From a bacterium (GTDB taxonomy: Bacteria; JAHJDO01), in contig JAGMBN010000032.1 in assembly GCA_023129655.1 (NCBI GenBank), positions 1 through 11,309 of the forward strand: a stretch of DNA of 11,309 nucleotides, written 5' to 3'. The notes under the pieces are model-generated. The model searched no databases. It saw only the letters and a list, made by a program, of their open reading frames with translations, and was not told the DNA's origin. The position numbers and the translations under genes were made by a program. Positions 1-6,865 of this stretch are shown here, piece after piece. Every line of letters starts with the position of its first letter. The stretch's first letter is position 1.

Positions 1-1
1 C

Positions 2-697
2 TCTGTTTCCTCTTCTATTTTTAAGATCACTCTGCCTGATGGTAAATATAAAATAATTGCAGCTGCGAGGGGCGGCATGAAGAAGGGCATAAAGCTCTTT
101 GAATTGGAGAAAGGTATCAAGCAATCACTAAAGGTAAAAACGAAGGAGATCTCTGAAATTGTTAAAATATTTCCTGAATACAAAAACAGAGTCAAGGAAT
201 ACAGTTTTGATGTGGAGATTGCAGATAAGAGCTTAGACTTAGAGATTGCATCCGGGACTATCTTTGGTTTAAGAGTAATCCCTGAAGATAAAAATGAAAA
301 AGAATTAAAGTTTGACTTTGGCATGGAGGAATCTTCGGTAAAGAATGGATATAAAAGAGTATCTGCCCCCAAATTTGCTTCTATATCCATTAAAGGTATA
401 GGGGGTGATTGTACACCGCGTATAAGAGTAATAGAAGATAAAGAGCATTTATTTTCTGTATATCTGAAGAGTGATACTCCAAATTTCCCAGTGTATATGT
501 CTGTTTTGGGTTATCCGACTTTATGGAGGACAGGCAAGAAACATGTGGTTAAAGTAGGAACAGAGTGGAAACAATACACTCTTTCATTTGTGCCAAAGAG
601 TGACACAGTCTACTTTGCTGTAGGAACTTGCGGCAAACCCGGTACTCTCTGGATAGATGAGATGGAGCTGAAGATGTCAGAAGAACCAACAAAGTAA
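2..697 (+). CDS. Secreted/surface-type beta-sandwich protein with carbohydrate-binding-like C-terminus (5' partial)
   Basis: The reading frame is open to the left edge, so the 5' end is missing. An ATG at 77 exists but has no ribosome binding site, and the codons before it read through a typical beta-strand turn (…TLPDGKYKIIAAARGG…), which fits a carboxypeptidase-regulatory-like or CNA-B-like beta-sandwich repeat. I therefore treat the whole open stretch (231 visible codons) as one protein. The last 80 or so residues have the pattern of CBM4/9-type, galactose-binding-like modules: 'FSVYLKSDTP', then 'TEWKQYTLSF', then 'GTLWIDEMEL'. Such modules usually sit on extracellular glycan-acting or surface proteins. 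No catalytic domain is visible in the part present. It lies 26 nt upstream of the sugar oxidoreductase genes, which suggests a role in the same glycan pathway. Fold assignment is moderate; function is unknown. Confidence 0.6.
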   Translation, partial: SVSSSIFKITLPDGKYKIIAAARGGMKKGIKLFELEKGIKQSLKVKTKEISEIVKIFPEYKNRVKEYSFDVEIADKSLDLEIASGTIFGLRVIPEDKNEKELKFDFGMEESSVKNGYKRVSAPKFASISIKGIGGDCTPRIRVIEDKEHLFSVYLKSDTPNFPVYMSVLGYPTLWRTGKKHVVKVGTEWKQYTLSFVPKSDTVYFAVGTCGKPGTLWIDEMELKMSEEPTK

Positions 698-712
698 TGT
701 TTAAATAATTTC

Positions 713-718
713 AAGGAG
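713..718 (+). promoter_or_regulatory. Ribosome binding site of first Gfo/Idh/MocA gene
   Basis: AAGGAG lies 5 nt before the ATG at 724 and fixes that start. No convincing promoter is seen in the 26-nt gap from the preceding gene, so the gene is probably co-transcribed with it. Confidence 0.7.
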
Positions 719-723
719 TTTTT

Positions 724-1818
724 ATGTCAAGCGATGATAAGTTGCGTGCAGTTGTTATTGGCTGTGGGGGAGGAGCGACATCTTTTCTCAAGGCGCTTTC
801 GTGCCATAAGCGTTATGTTCTTGCCGGTGCCGCTGACCTGAATAAAGATGTGCTTAAAAATGTAAAACACGAGTATAATTGTCCGAATGTATACACGGAC
901 TACACGAAGATGTTTTCAGAGATAAAGCCGGATGTCGTATGTGTGCATACATATCCGCCTTCGCATCATTTAATTGTCCGTGAAGTCCTGAAACATCCTG
1001 TCAGGGGTCTTATTACTGAAAAGCCTCTTGGTGATACAGTTGAGCACGGAAGGGAGATAGTAAAAAATATAAAAGCAAAACTTTTGCCGGTACAGATACC
1101 GCATGGTAATGTCCTTATACCACGCGGGAAAGAGGTGCTTGAACGTGTGAAAAATGGGCAGATTGGCGATATCCAGATTGTTGAAATACAAAACAGGTAT
1201 TGGGATTTCATCAATGCCGGCATACATTGGTTTCATTATTTTATCATGCTGACAGGCAATGAAGACATTGACTGGGTGATGTGCGCTACAGAGTCATCAA
1301 CGAAGACGTACCGTGATGGTATGAGAGTTGAGACTACAGGTGTTTCATATATAAAGACCGCCTCTGGAAAGAGGTGTATATGCAATATAGGAGATGAGGT
1401 TGATGTGGCCGGTTCTTTTGATGATCTTTCCTACCGTATTATCGGAACAGAAGGGATAATTGAATGGGGGAATGGCGGTGAGTTTGCTAAAGGTTATTTT
1501 ATTCAGAATAAGGAGTATCCAGTCCGTGAATACGTAAAAGCAACATCTAAAGGAAATAAAACTGATTATCTTGATATTCTTGCTGATGAGATTGAGAATG
1601 GCAGGCCCGATTACCGGAACATTGATGCATCTATGACAGCGCTTGAACTTGTTGAGGCAAGCTACCTGTCTAGCAAGTATGGGCAGAAGATACTTTTCCC
1701 CTGGAATAAGGGAAAAATAGCAAAGCTTAAAACAGATGATGAGTTTTGGCCTGGTATCCCTTATGACGGCAAGGGGGGTATGCGTGACGGGAAAACTTTT
1801 TACACAAAGGAAAAATAG
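724..1818 (+). CDS. Gfo/Idh/MocA family NAD(P)-dependent oxidoreductase
   Basis: This 364-residue protein has the length and two-domain layout of the glucose-fructose oxidoreductase / inositol dehydrogenase / MocA family. The N-terminal Rossmann fold begins with 'VVIGCGGGA' (about residues 10-18), which binds NAD(P). The family hallmark 'EKP' is at 99-101; its Lys contacts the cofactor nicotinamide and substrate. The C-terminal alpha/beta domain starts near 125 and carries 'GIHWFHYF' (166-173), the position of the family's catalytic His region. Such enzymes oxidise or reduce a sugar hydroxyl, or act on sugar-derived inositols; the substrate cannot be read from sequence. No signal peptide is seen, so it is cytoplasmic. 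It is followed after 2 nt by a second, divergent family member, implying sequential steps on one sugar. Family call is secure; substrate unknown. Confidence 0.92.
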   Translation: MSSDDKLRAVVIGCGGGATSFLKALSCHKRYVLAGAADLNKDVLKNVKHEYNCPNVYTDYTKMFSEIKPDVVCVHTYPPSHHLIVREVLKHPVRGLITEKPLGDTVEHGREIVKNIKAKLLPVQIPHGNVLIPRGKEVLERVKNGQIGDIQIVEIQNRYWDFINAGIHWFHYFIMLTGNEDIDWVMCATESSTKTYRDGMRVETTGVSYIKTASGKRCICNIGDEVDVAGSFDDLSYRIIGTEGIIEWGNGGEFAKGYFIQNKEYPVREYVKATSKGNKTDYLDILADEIENGRPDYRNIDASMTALELVEASYLSSKYGQKILFPWNKGKIAKLKTDDEFWPGIPYDGKGGMRDGKTFYTKEK

Positions 1819-1820
1819 AG

Positions 1821-2924
1821 ATGAATAGAAAGGCAGATAGAAAAAAGATACTTTTTGCAATAATTGGAGGAGCGGGATGGCGCGCCCGGTTCTACTTGGA
1901 AATCGCCCGTGCTTGCCCTGAAATATTCAGTGTGACCGGAGCTGTTATAAGGAATAATGAAAAAAGAGCCTTATTCACCGATGAGTGGGGTATACCTGCA
2001 TACAGTTCAATAGACGAAATGCTTAAAAAAACTAATTATGATTTCGTGCTAAGTTCTGTTAAAGGAGAATCGGAGCAGAGGATTTTGATTGATCTTGCAG
2101 AGAGAGATGTGCCTGTGCTCATTGAAACTCCGCCTGCAAGAGATTATAAAACGCTTATTGACATTTATGCGAAGATGAAGGGAAAAAAGGCGCGTGTCCA
2201 GGTGGCTGAACAGTACACTTTTCAGCCCCATCACGCTGCGCGTCTGGCTTTTATAAAATCAGGCGTTATAGGAACCATCTCTGAAGCCAGGGTTTCAGTT
2301 GCTCACGCATTTCATGCTGTCTCTCTGATGCGCCATTTTCTCGGCATTACGAAAGAGTGTGCGAAAATCAGTTCCTGGTCATTTAAGCCTGCCCTGGTGC
2401 AGGGGCTTTCACGGGGCGAGTATCCTGAAAAAGAGGAAGTAAAGAATGTAGTTGAAAATATTACACGCTATGATTTCGGAGACAAAATGGGGCTGATTGA
2501 TTTTACAGCAGGGCAATATGAGTCATGGATACGCAGTCAGCGAGTTTTAATAAGGGGGGATAGGGGAGAAATAATAGATTATAAGGTAAATTATCTGAAG
2601 GATTTTCTTACGCCTGTCGAACTTGACTTTAAACGCCATCAGACAGGTATGAATGGCAGCCTGGAAGGTAATTACCTTAAAGGTATACAGATTGGCAGTG
2701 AATGGGTGTACAAAAATCCTTTCATCCCGGCTGTGATGTCTGATGAGCATATAGCTATTGCCACAGCAGTCGAAAAGATGGGTGAATATGTACATACAGG
2801 GAAGCAGTTTTACTCGCTGGCTGAGGCATGCCAGGATACATACATGGATCTCATGGCACAGAGAGCATGCAAGGAAGGAAAAACAATTGAAACTGAATAT
2901 CAGATCTGGAGCGATGATCTCTGA
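1821..2924 (+). CDS. Gfo/Idh/MocA family oxidoreductase, divergent (ETP in place of EKP)
   Basis: A second 367-residue Gfo/Idh/MocA-type protein starts 2 nt after the previous stop. The Rossmann glycine motif is altered ('IIGGAGW', residues 14-20). The usual 'EKP' is 'ETP' at 102-104, so the Lys normally near the nicotinamide is replaced by Thr. The C-terminal domain keeps the family pattern, including 'QYTFQPHHAARLAFI' after the cofactor domain and 'HAFHAVSLMRHFLG' (162 onward) at the usual catalytic His region. It is clearly not a recent duplicate of its neighbour. The Lys loss may mean altered chemistry, a non-redox role or an accessory subunit; activity cannot be judged from sequence alone. 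The 3' end overlaps the next gene by 11 nt, so translation is probably coupled. Function within the sugar pathway is inferred from context. Confidence 0.88.
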   Translation: MNRKADRKKILFAIIGGAGWRARFYLEIARACPEIFSVTGAVIRNNEKRALFTDEWGIPAYSSIDEMLKKTNYDFVLSSVKGESEQRILIDLAERDVPVLIETPPARDYKTLIDIYAKMKGKKARVQVAEQYTFQPHHAARLAFIKSGVIGTISEARVSVAHAFHAVSLMRHFLGITKECAKISSWSFKPALVQGLSRGEYPEKEEVKNVVENITRYDFGDKMGLIDFTAGQYESWIRSQRVLIRGDRGEIIDYKVNYLKDFLTPVELDFKRHQTGMNGSLEGNYLKGIQIGSEWVYKNPFIPAVMSDEHIAIATAVEKMGEYVHTGKQFYSLAEACQDTYMDLMAQRACKEGKTIETEYQIWSDDL

Positions 2925-4062
2925 TTTTGATGAATCTATTGTGCAATATACCCCAAAACAGAGAATGCTCAATGCTTACAGAGGAATATTTAGTGATAGA
3001 TATCCTGTAGCTCCTGAATTCTGGCGTTACTATCCTGCTAAAGTGTTAGGGGTAGATATGATCGAGTTTGAGCAAATACCACATTGGCAAGCGCTTCAAG
3101 CTGCATTCAAAAAGTGTAACTGTGAAGGCTGGGGAGGTATTTCGCCTGATGTGAAGAATCCGGATGTGGAAACCACGTCGAAATTTGAAAAAATATCAGA
3201 AACAGAATATTACAAATCTACAACGATCAAATTCATGAAACATGAGTTTTGTTCCAAACGGATATATACCAGGGAAGAACCTTCGTGGGAAGTTGAATGC
3301 CTGGTTAAAGATGAGAAGTATCTCGGTTTTTACGTAGATATGATGCTCTCGGAGAAGGTGGCTTTTGATTTTTCATCCGTCAATAACGCTTATTTCTCTG
3401 TAGGCGAGGATTATCTTCTTGAACTTAGTCTCGGACTGCCTTTTTTCGACTTTATTGCCGGAGCAATGGGATTTGAGAAGGCTGTTTTATATTTTATGTC
3501 CGGGAATGATGCTATTCTCAGGGATTATCGGAAGAGATATATCAATTTCAACATAGAAAAGATTAGGCAGGCGTGTAAAGAAACTAAAATGGAATCATTT
3601 TTTATAGGTAGTAGTTCTTCTTGTAATTCACTGCTTGGCCCAAGGTTATGGAGACAATGGGATAAACCTTTCATTCAAGCTGTTTCAGAGGAGGTTCACC
3701 GACAGGAAAAACTTTTGCACATACACTTCCACGGCAAGTCCATAGAAACGGTAGCTGATTTTGTCGAGATCGGTATTGATGCTGTTTGTCCCTTTGAACG
3801 GCCACCTGGAGGAGATATATCTGATCTGAGTCTTCTACGAAAATTACTGGGCGGAAAGGTTGCTATGAATGGCAATGTTCATACTGTGGAGACTCTAATA
3901 AGAGGTTCAGCAGAGGATGTTAAGCGAGAAGTGAGAGAAATCAAGGATGCCTTTGTGGGCGAGCCCAGACTTATAATAGGAACAGGGGATCAGGTTGGAA
4001 AGGAGACTCCAGAGGAAAATATTTTTGCGATGATTGAAACGGCAAGAAGTACGAGAAGGTGA
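2914..4062 (+). CDS. Uroporphyrinogen decarboxylase (URO-D) superfamily protein, MtaA-like
   Basis: 382 residues from the ATG at 2914. The segment 'YTPKQRMLNAYRG' followed by 'DRYPVAPEFW' (about 12-37) is the usual N-terminus of URO-D/MtaA proteins, so the longer open frame from 2758 is not used. The C-terminal half shows the TIM-barrel pattern: 'HIHFHG' (269-274), 'VEIGIDAVCPFE' (284-295), 'MNGNVHT' (318-324) and a final 'TPEENIFAMIETAR'. The superfamily includes haem-pathway HemE and corrinoid methyltransferases (MtaA, MtbA, CmuA). The sugar-gene context and low likeness to HemE argue against a haem role. The Zn motif of methyltransferases (HxCG) reads HFHG (271-274) here. GGAG sits only 2 nt before the ATG; a TTG at 2887 with AAGGAAGG upstream is an alternative start. 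Exact reaction unknown. Confidence 0.85.
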   Translation: MISDFDESIVQYTPKQRMLNAYRGIFSDRYPVAPEFWRYYPAKVLGVDMIEFEQIPHWQALQAAFKKCNCEGWGGISPDVKNPDVETTSKFEKISETEYYKSTTIKFMKHEFCSKRIYTREEPSWEVECLVKDEKYLGFYVDMMLSEKVAFDFSSVNNAYFSVGEDYLLELSLGLPFFDFIAGAMGFEKAVLYFMSGNDAILRDYRKRYINFNIEKIRQACKETKMESFFIGSSSSCNSLLGPRLWRQWDKPFIQAVSEEVHRQEKLLHIHFHGKSIETVADFVEIGIDAVCPFERPPGGDISDLSLLRKLLGGKVAMNGNVHTVETLIRGSAEDVKREVREIKDAFVGEPRLIIGTGDQVGKETPEENIFAMIETARSTRR

Positions 4063-4068
4063 GATAAA

Positions 4069-5949
4069 ATGTCTGATAAAATTTCTATAGCTGTTCTTCT
4101 TAACAGTGGAAAACGAATTTTATTTTCGGAACTTGTTTTGGGAGAGGAGTACGAGAACACAATTGAAGGAATTTTTCTTCATATGGGTAAAGGAATGCCG
4201 ATGCCCATAACGGTTGTGTCGTCTGCTCCGGATGAATTTGTGGCAAGCATTGAATATAACCTTTATACAGATATTAAAAATTACCATACTGTGATTGTTC
4301 CGGATTGCGGCAGGTCGTTCAGCAATAAACTGCAGCTTGTGGACTTTTGGAATTTTAATGAAGAAAATACTGTTTGTAATATCAAGATGCCAATTTATAT
4401 TTTTACAGGTCAGGACAAATATACGAGTATGGCCTTTGGAATTATTGGTGAAAATTATGAGACACGCTTTCAAACATTAGAGCCAAAAGCAGACCGGGCG
4501 CTTGTGGTCTATATGCGGCGGCTTTCACTGCAGATCAAACGCGGCACTGAGTTCTCGCCAATTCCTGAGCGTGTTTCGCAAAAGAACAGCGACCATTCAA
4601 TTCGTGAGTATATCTATTTTCGCAGACTGGATGAAAAAACGAAACAGCCGTGGCTGCTAACGCTCCGTGACTTTGCAGAGCACCAAAAAACATTATACAA
4701 TTTGCCGGATATTACCTGTAAGACTTCAATGTCTCCATTGTGGTGCAGTTGGACTGATTGGTTCAGCAATAATGTTACGGATAAGGTAATCATGGAAAAT
4801 GTTAAAGAAGGACTTTCTCTTGGGATTAAAAATTATATTATTGATGATGGCTGGTTTGGCCCAGGGCTGGATAGTGATTACGAGATAGAGTTGAATATCG
4901 GGGATTGGCGTCCGGACCCGGATAAGATATGTAATATGAAGAAACTCGTAAGCAATATAAAAAAGCTGGGAGGCAGACCGCTTATCTGGTGTGCGCCGCA
5001 TGCTGTTGCAAAAGCCGCTGATTGTTTTGAAAAAAGAAAAAAGTACCTGATCAGAAAGAAAAGCGGTGAATTGTTTTTAACACCAAATAAATTCCATTCC
5101 TTATGTTTCATGTGTCCGCAAGCCAGGGATATAATGGCCGACATTTGTGCCGGGTTTATAAGCGAATGGGATTTTGACGGAGCGAAGTACGATCTTTTTA
5201 ATTGTGTTGTAATGGACGAAAATGGTGCTTGTGCCAGTACAGAACATGAACATGACACACATAGTATGATTGAGGGACTTAGCCTGACTATGGAGCTGAT
5301 CGCCAAAAAGTGCCGCGCGTTAAAACAAGACTATATTATTGAACTCAAGCAGAATTACGGAACACCCTTTCTCGCGCAATGGGGAACAATGATGCGTGCC
5401 GGTGATACGCCATACAATAGCGAAGGTAATTTTCAGCGGACCCTATACAACCAGGCATATACACCCTATTCGGTAAACGATTACCAGACCATTACGAGCG
5501 AGGACAGTCCAATAGCAGCAGCAGTGATTATTATAAAGATGATAGCTGTCGGTATTCCCAGCTACAGCATAGATTTTTCAAGGTTGAATGCCGAAAATAA
5601 ACGTGTGTTGGCCCATTACAACAATTGGTATAATGACAATGTTGACGTATTTATGAATTACCGTCAACCGTTAGATGCAGACAATAATATTTTTAAAATA
5701 CCGGCTTCGCAATTAGACTATTATTTTTTGGTAAATGAAGGCGGAGAGTTTATGCTTAACAGGTCAGCAGTGGTAATAAACGGTACTTTCAAAGAAGAAT
5801 TTCATATACGTTGCGCTGACAAGAAAAATGTTGAACTAAACCTGTTTGATCACTTTGGCGTAAAAACGGAGAAAATAAGTATTGCGATAAACGGACATGT
5901 ATGTATACCCGTCTCGCCGGGCGGAATGGCCGAAGTGGACTTTAAATAG
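4069..5949 (+). CDS. GH36-type alpha-galactosidase-like glycoside hydrolase
   Basis: This 626-residue protein has a beta-rich N-terminal domain (about 1-200) followed by a clan GH-D TIM barrel. Key motifs are 'NYIIDDGWFGPG' (255-266), 'NIGDWRPDPDK' (276-286), 'GAKYDLFN' (371-378) and 'MRAGDTPYN' (442-450). By family analogy Asp375 in KYD is the nucleophile and Asp446 the acid/base of a retaining alpha-galactosidase or alpha-N-acetylgalactosaminidase. It is shorter than many GH36 enzymes (often about 700 or more residues). The usual 'W-x-E-P-E' after strand 3 reads 'WCAPHAV' (307-313), so substrate preference may differ. No signal peptide is seen, so it probably acts on imported oligosaccharides in the cytoplasm. 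It starts 6 nt after the URO-D gene, with AAGGTGA upstream. Family is firm; substrate is inferred. Confidence 0.87.
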   Translation: MSDKISIAVLLNSGKRILFSELVLGEEYENTIEGIFLHMGKGMPMPITVVSSAPDEFVASIEYNLYTDIKNYHTVIVPDCGRSFSNKLQLVDFWNFNEENTVCNIKMPIYIFTGQDKYTSMAFGIIGENYETRFQTLEPKADRALVVYMRRLSLQIKRGTEFSPIPERVSQKNSDHSIREYIYFRRLDEKTKQPWLLTLRDFAEHQKTLYNLPDITCKTSMSPLWCSWTDWFSNNVTDKVIMENVKEGLSLGIKNYIIDDGWFGPGLDSDYEIELNIGDWRPDPDKICNMKKLVSNIKKLGGRPLIWCAPHAVAKAADCFEKRKKYLIRKKSGELFLTPNKFHSLCFMCPQARDIMADICAGFISEWDFDGAKYDLFNCVVMDENGACASTEHEHDTHSMIEGLSLTMELIAKKCRALKQDYIIELKQNYGTPFLAQWGTMMRAGDTPYNSEGNFQRTLYNQAYTPYSVNDYQTITSEDSPIAAAVIIIKMIAVGIPSYSIDFSRLNAENKRVLAHYNNWYNDNVDVFMNYRQPLDADNNIFKIPASQLDYYFLVNEGGEFMLNRSAVVINGTFKEEFHIRCADKKNVELNLFDHFGVKTEKISIAINGHVCIPVSPGGMAEVDFK

Positions 5950-5970
5950 TACATCATAAACAAACGAAAA

Positions 5971-5975
5971 AGGAG
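5971..5975 (+). promoter_or_regulatory. Ribosome binding site of DksA/TraR-family gene
   Basis: AGGAG lies 7 nt before the ATG at 5983. The 33-nt gap after the glycosidase gene has no visible promoter or hairpin terminator, so read-through from the sugar genes is plausible. Confidence 0.7.
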
Positions 5976-5982
5976 ACACACA

Positions 5983-6369
5983 ATGCAGCAGCGTATGCTA
6001 GAGAGGTTTAAGAAGAAATTAATAAAAGAAAGAGAAAAGTTGCTTGCAGATGTTAATCACATACGGAACGAGGAACTGAGCAAGTCTCCGAGAGATGCTA
6101 CCGGTGAGCTTTCAGGATATGCTAATCATATGGCGGATGGGGGGACTGATACTATAGAGAGACAGGTCTCTCTGGGTTTAATGTCTAATGAAGAAGCTAT
6201 GCTCCTTAAGATTGATGAAGCTCTTCAAAGAATAAGTGATAAGACGTACGGTGTGTGCGAATTATGCAAGGAGAAAATTTCGCAGGAACGACTTAACGCT
6301 ATGTCGTATGCAACATACTGTATAAAGTGCAGGTCGCAGGAAGAAAACGGAAACAATAATAAGGTTTAA
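5983..6369 (+). CDS. DksA/TraR family C4 zinc-finger protein (RNA polymerase-binding)
   Basis: 128 residues. A charged N-terminal coiled-coil (about 1-35) is followed by 'TGELSGYANHMADGGTD' (40-56), which matches the tip region of DksA/YteA-like proteins. A C4 zinc finger follows: Cys92, Cys95, Cys113 and Cys116 (CELC … CIKC). The family binds the RNA polymerase secondary channel and tunes transcription, often with ppGpp. In this variant acidic residues Asp52 and Asp56 occupy the tip region, but they do not form the exact E. coli DksA DxxDxA motif, so a DksA-equivalent role is not certain. The stop overlaps the lspA start by 1 nt (TAATG), making translational coupling to lspA and a shared operon with lgt likely. 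Confidence 0.92.
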   Translation: MQQRMLERFKKKLIKEREKLLADVNHIRNEELSKSPRDATGELSGYANHMADGGTDTIERQVSLGLMSNEEAMLLKIDEALQRISDKTYGVCELCKEKISQERLNAMSYATYCIKCRSQEENGNNNKV

Positions 6370-6860
6370 TGATAATCTTCTTATTTGCTCTATCTGTATT
6401 TCTAATAGATCAGGTTATAAAATTTTATATACTAGAGCATCTTTATTTAGGGCAGGAAATATCTGTTATTAAAAATATATTCAGCATTACCTTTGTCACA
6501 AATAAAGGGGCTGCATTTGGCTTATTTTCAAATTCCAACTTTCCTTTTGTCTTAATATCCACAGCAGTGCTTGCATGTATGACATTCGTATTTATTTCGT
6601 TTAATAGAGACGTTATATCAAAAAAAACGAAGGTTTGGATAAGAATTGCGTATGGATTAATTTTAGGCGGCGCGCTTAGTAATATGCTGGATAGAATAAG
6701 AATAGGGGAGGTTATTGATTTTTTGGACTTTCATATCTGGCCCGTATTTAATATTGGAGATTCTGCAATATGTGTGGGGGCTGGGATATTTGTGTTGAAT
6801 ATTTTGAAGAACAAGGCACAAAGTGGCAAAGGCACACAGGCACAAAGAAAAAACAATTAA
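6369..6860 (+). CDS. lspA: Lipoprotein signal peptidase (signal peptidase II)
   Basis: LspA is an inner-membrane aspartyl protease that removes the signal peptide from diacylglyceryl-modified prolipoproteins. The 163-residue length is normal. Hydrophobic segments lie at about 1-20, 57-78, 91-105 and 124-146, as expected for four membrane helices. Conserved boxes are 'VTNKGAAFGLF' (43-53), 'GGALSNMLDR' (100-109) and 'VFNIGDSAI' (126-134). The catalytic aspartates are Asp108 and Asp131; the usual A in FNxAD is G here. The ATG overlaps the preceding stop, with only a weak AAGG upstream. The last 15 or so codons are low-complexity and built from GGCA-type repeats, outside the conserved fold. lgt follows after 5 nt, so the two steps of lipoprotein maturation are made together. 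Confidence 0.96.
   Translation: MIIFLFALSVFLIDQVIKFYILEHLYLGQEISVIKNIFSITFVTNKGAAFGLFSNSNFPFVLISTAVLACMTFVFISFNRDVISKKTKVWIRIAYGLILGGALSNMLDRIRIGEVIDFLDFHIWPVFNIGDSAICVGAGIFVLNILKNKAQSGKGTQAQRKNN
6815..6847 (+). repeat. Short GGCACAAAG direct-repeat tract at the lspA 3' end
   Basis: The 9-mer GGCACAAAG occurs at 6815-6823 and 6839-6847, with the related units GGCAAAG and GGCACACA between them. The tract encodes the hydrophilic, non-conserved LspA tail (KAQSGKGTQAQRK). It may be a dispersed short repeat that has been absorbed into the coding sequence; only this copy is visible in the window. Confidence 0.6.
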
Positions 6861-6865
6861 AAGCT

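Noticed and set aside
1345..1860. 171-codon open frame on the minus strand over the oxidoreductase junction
   Set aside because: Antisense to two clear family members, with no recognisable domain or sensible start; similar shadows at 966-1236, 2547-2972, 4878-5306 and 8956-9294 were dropped for the same reason.
2758..2913. N-terminal extension of the URO-D-like gene starting inside the preceding oxidoreductase
   Set aside because: The extra 52 residues overlap the upstream gene in another frame and do not look like URO-D sequence; the family N-terminus begins just after the ATG at 2914.
6811..6850. Possible CRISPR-like array
   Set aside because: Units are only 7-9 nt, spaced without unique spacers, and lie in frame within lspA.
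6770..6865. N-terminal extension of Lgt overlapping lspA
   Set aside because: It is the out-of-frame translation of the lspA 3' end and its repeat tract; the ATG at 6866 gives the normal Lgt start.
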